Assembly: GCF_017591425.1 (NCBI RefSeq)
Contig: NW_024466607.1
Location: 9,370,501-9,434,500, forward strand
DNA length: 64,000 nucleotides
Reading direction: 5' to 3'
From: Ochotona curzoniae
Lineage: Eukaryota; Chordata; Mammalia; Lagomorpha; Ochotonidae
Of this stretch, positions 63,579-64,000 are shown one piece after another. Made by a program: the position numbers and the translations under genes. The notes under the pieces are model-generated. The model saw only the letters and a program-made list of their open reading frames with translations, was not told where the DNA came from and ran no database searches. Within the stretch, counting starts at the first letter, position 1. Each line of letters opens with the position of its first letter.

Positions 63579-64000
63579 GTAAGTTCTGACTGCGCACGGA
63601 GTACTGGGGCACTGGGGCAGCAGCAGGGGCTGGTGGGGTTTAAGGAGGGGAGACAAGCCTCAGGGGGTCACCATGACCTGGGTTGGGGGTTTTGGGAGGC
63701 GTGCTGTACTAAGTCTCCCCTGGTTCAGCAAGAGTAGCAACCCTGTGCTGGGATGAACACAACCCTGAGGTCTCAGTGGGCTTTCTGGAAGAGGAGCCTC
63801 AGACAGGAGCCAGGAGCTCTCAGGTGTGGCTTGCGAGGTGGAAGGGGTCAGCAGAAGATGGGGACAATGGGACTATCAATGCGGCCTCAGGGCAAGACCA
63901 GCCCTATCCTGATCACAGACAGGATACCCACAGGGTGAGGTACTCCAGAAAGCTGCAGCCTGGGGCCAGGAGGCCAGCTTCATGCCCAGGTCAGGCAGCT
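63579..64000. other. Intron 19 (start only)
   Basis: Runs off the window. No further coding sequence recognised before 64000. Confidence 0.6.

Overview
This is a vertebrate, almost certainly mammalian, genomic window: one gene with short exons and long introns, a CpG-rich promoter, and dense interspersed repeats. About thirty copies of a tRNA-headed SINE with the lagomorph C-repeat (CSINE) architecture are present. The youngest copies differ from the rabbit consensus I remember in the region just after the A box, which makes me favour a pika (Ochotona) over a rabbit. The species call is inference from the SINE family only.

The only protein-coding gene I can support is ALDH1L1 (cytosolic 10-formyltetrahydrofolate dehydrogenase) on the + strand. 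Eighteen coding exons (numbered 2 to 19) run from the ATG at 38904 to 63578 and encode residues 1-727 of an enzyme of about 902 residues. All exon junctions are GT-AG, all phases fit, and there is no frameshift or stop. The remaining 175 or so C-terminal residues lie beyond the right edge. A CpG island at about 29860-30620 probably holds the promoter and a non-coding exon 1 with its donor at 30101/30102, leaving an intron 1 of about 8.8 kb. The residues expected for each active site are present: His106 and Asp142 (hydrolase), Ser354 (phosphopantetheine carrier), and Asn574, Glu673 and Cys707 (aldehyde dehydrogenase).

Layout: 1-29859 is intergenic and repeat-rich. It holds an antisense L1 composite at about 5.0-7.7 kb, a sense L1 remnant at 11.5-13.05 kb, another antisense L1 at 25.2-26.3 kb, and many SINEs. 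Two repeat-poor stretches (16.2-21.7 kb and 22.4-24.0 kb) carry CTCF-like motifs. 29860-38883 is promoter plus intron 1, which is dominated by an old antisense L1 broken up by SINEs and an ancient LTR. 38884-64000 is the compact body of ALDH1L1.

There is no novel multi-gene system here. The observations I consider most worth a second look are a near-perfect inverted repeat that buries the exon 15 splice acceptor (56350-56419), a solo retroviral LTR with a clean GAAC target duplication inside an older SINE (42701-43166), a small terminal-inverted-repeat element family present several times, and CTCF-like motifs that flank exon 15 in convergent orientation.
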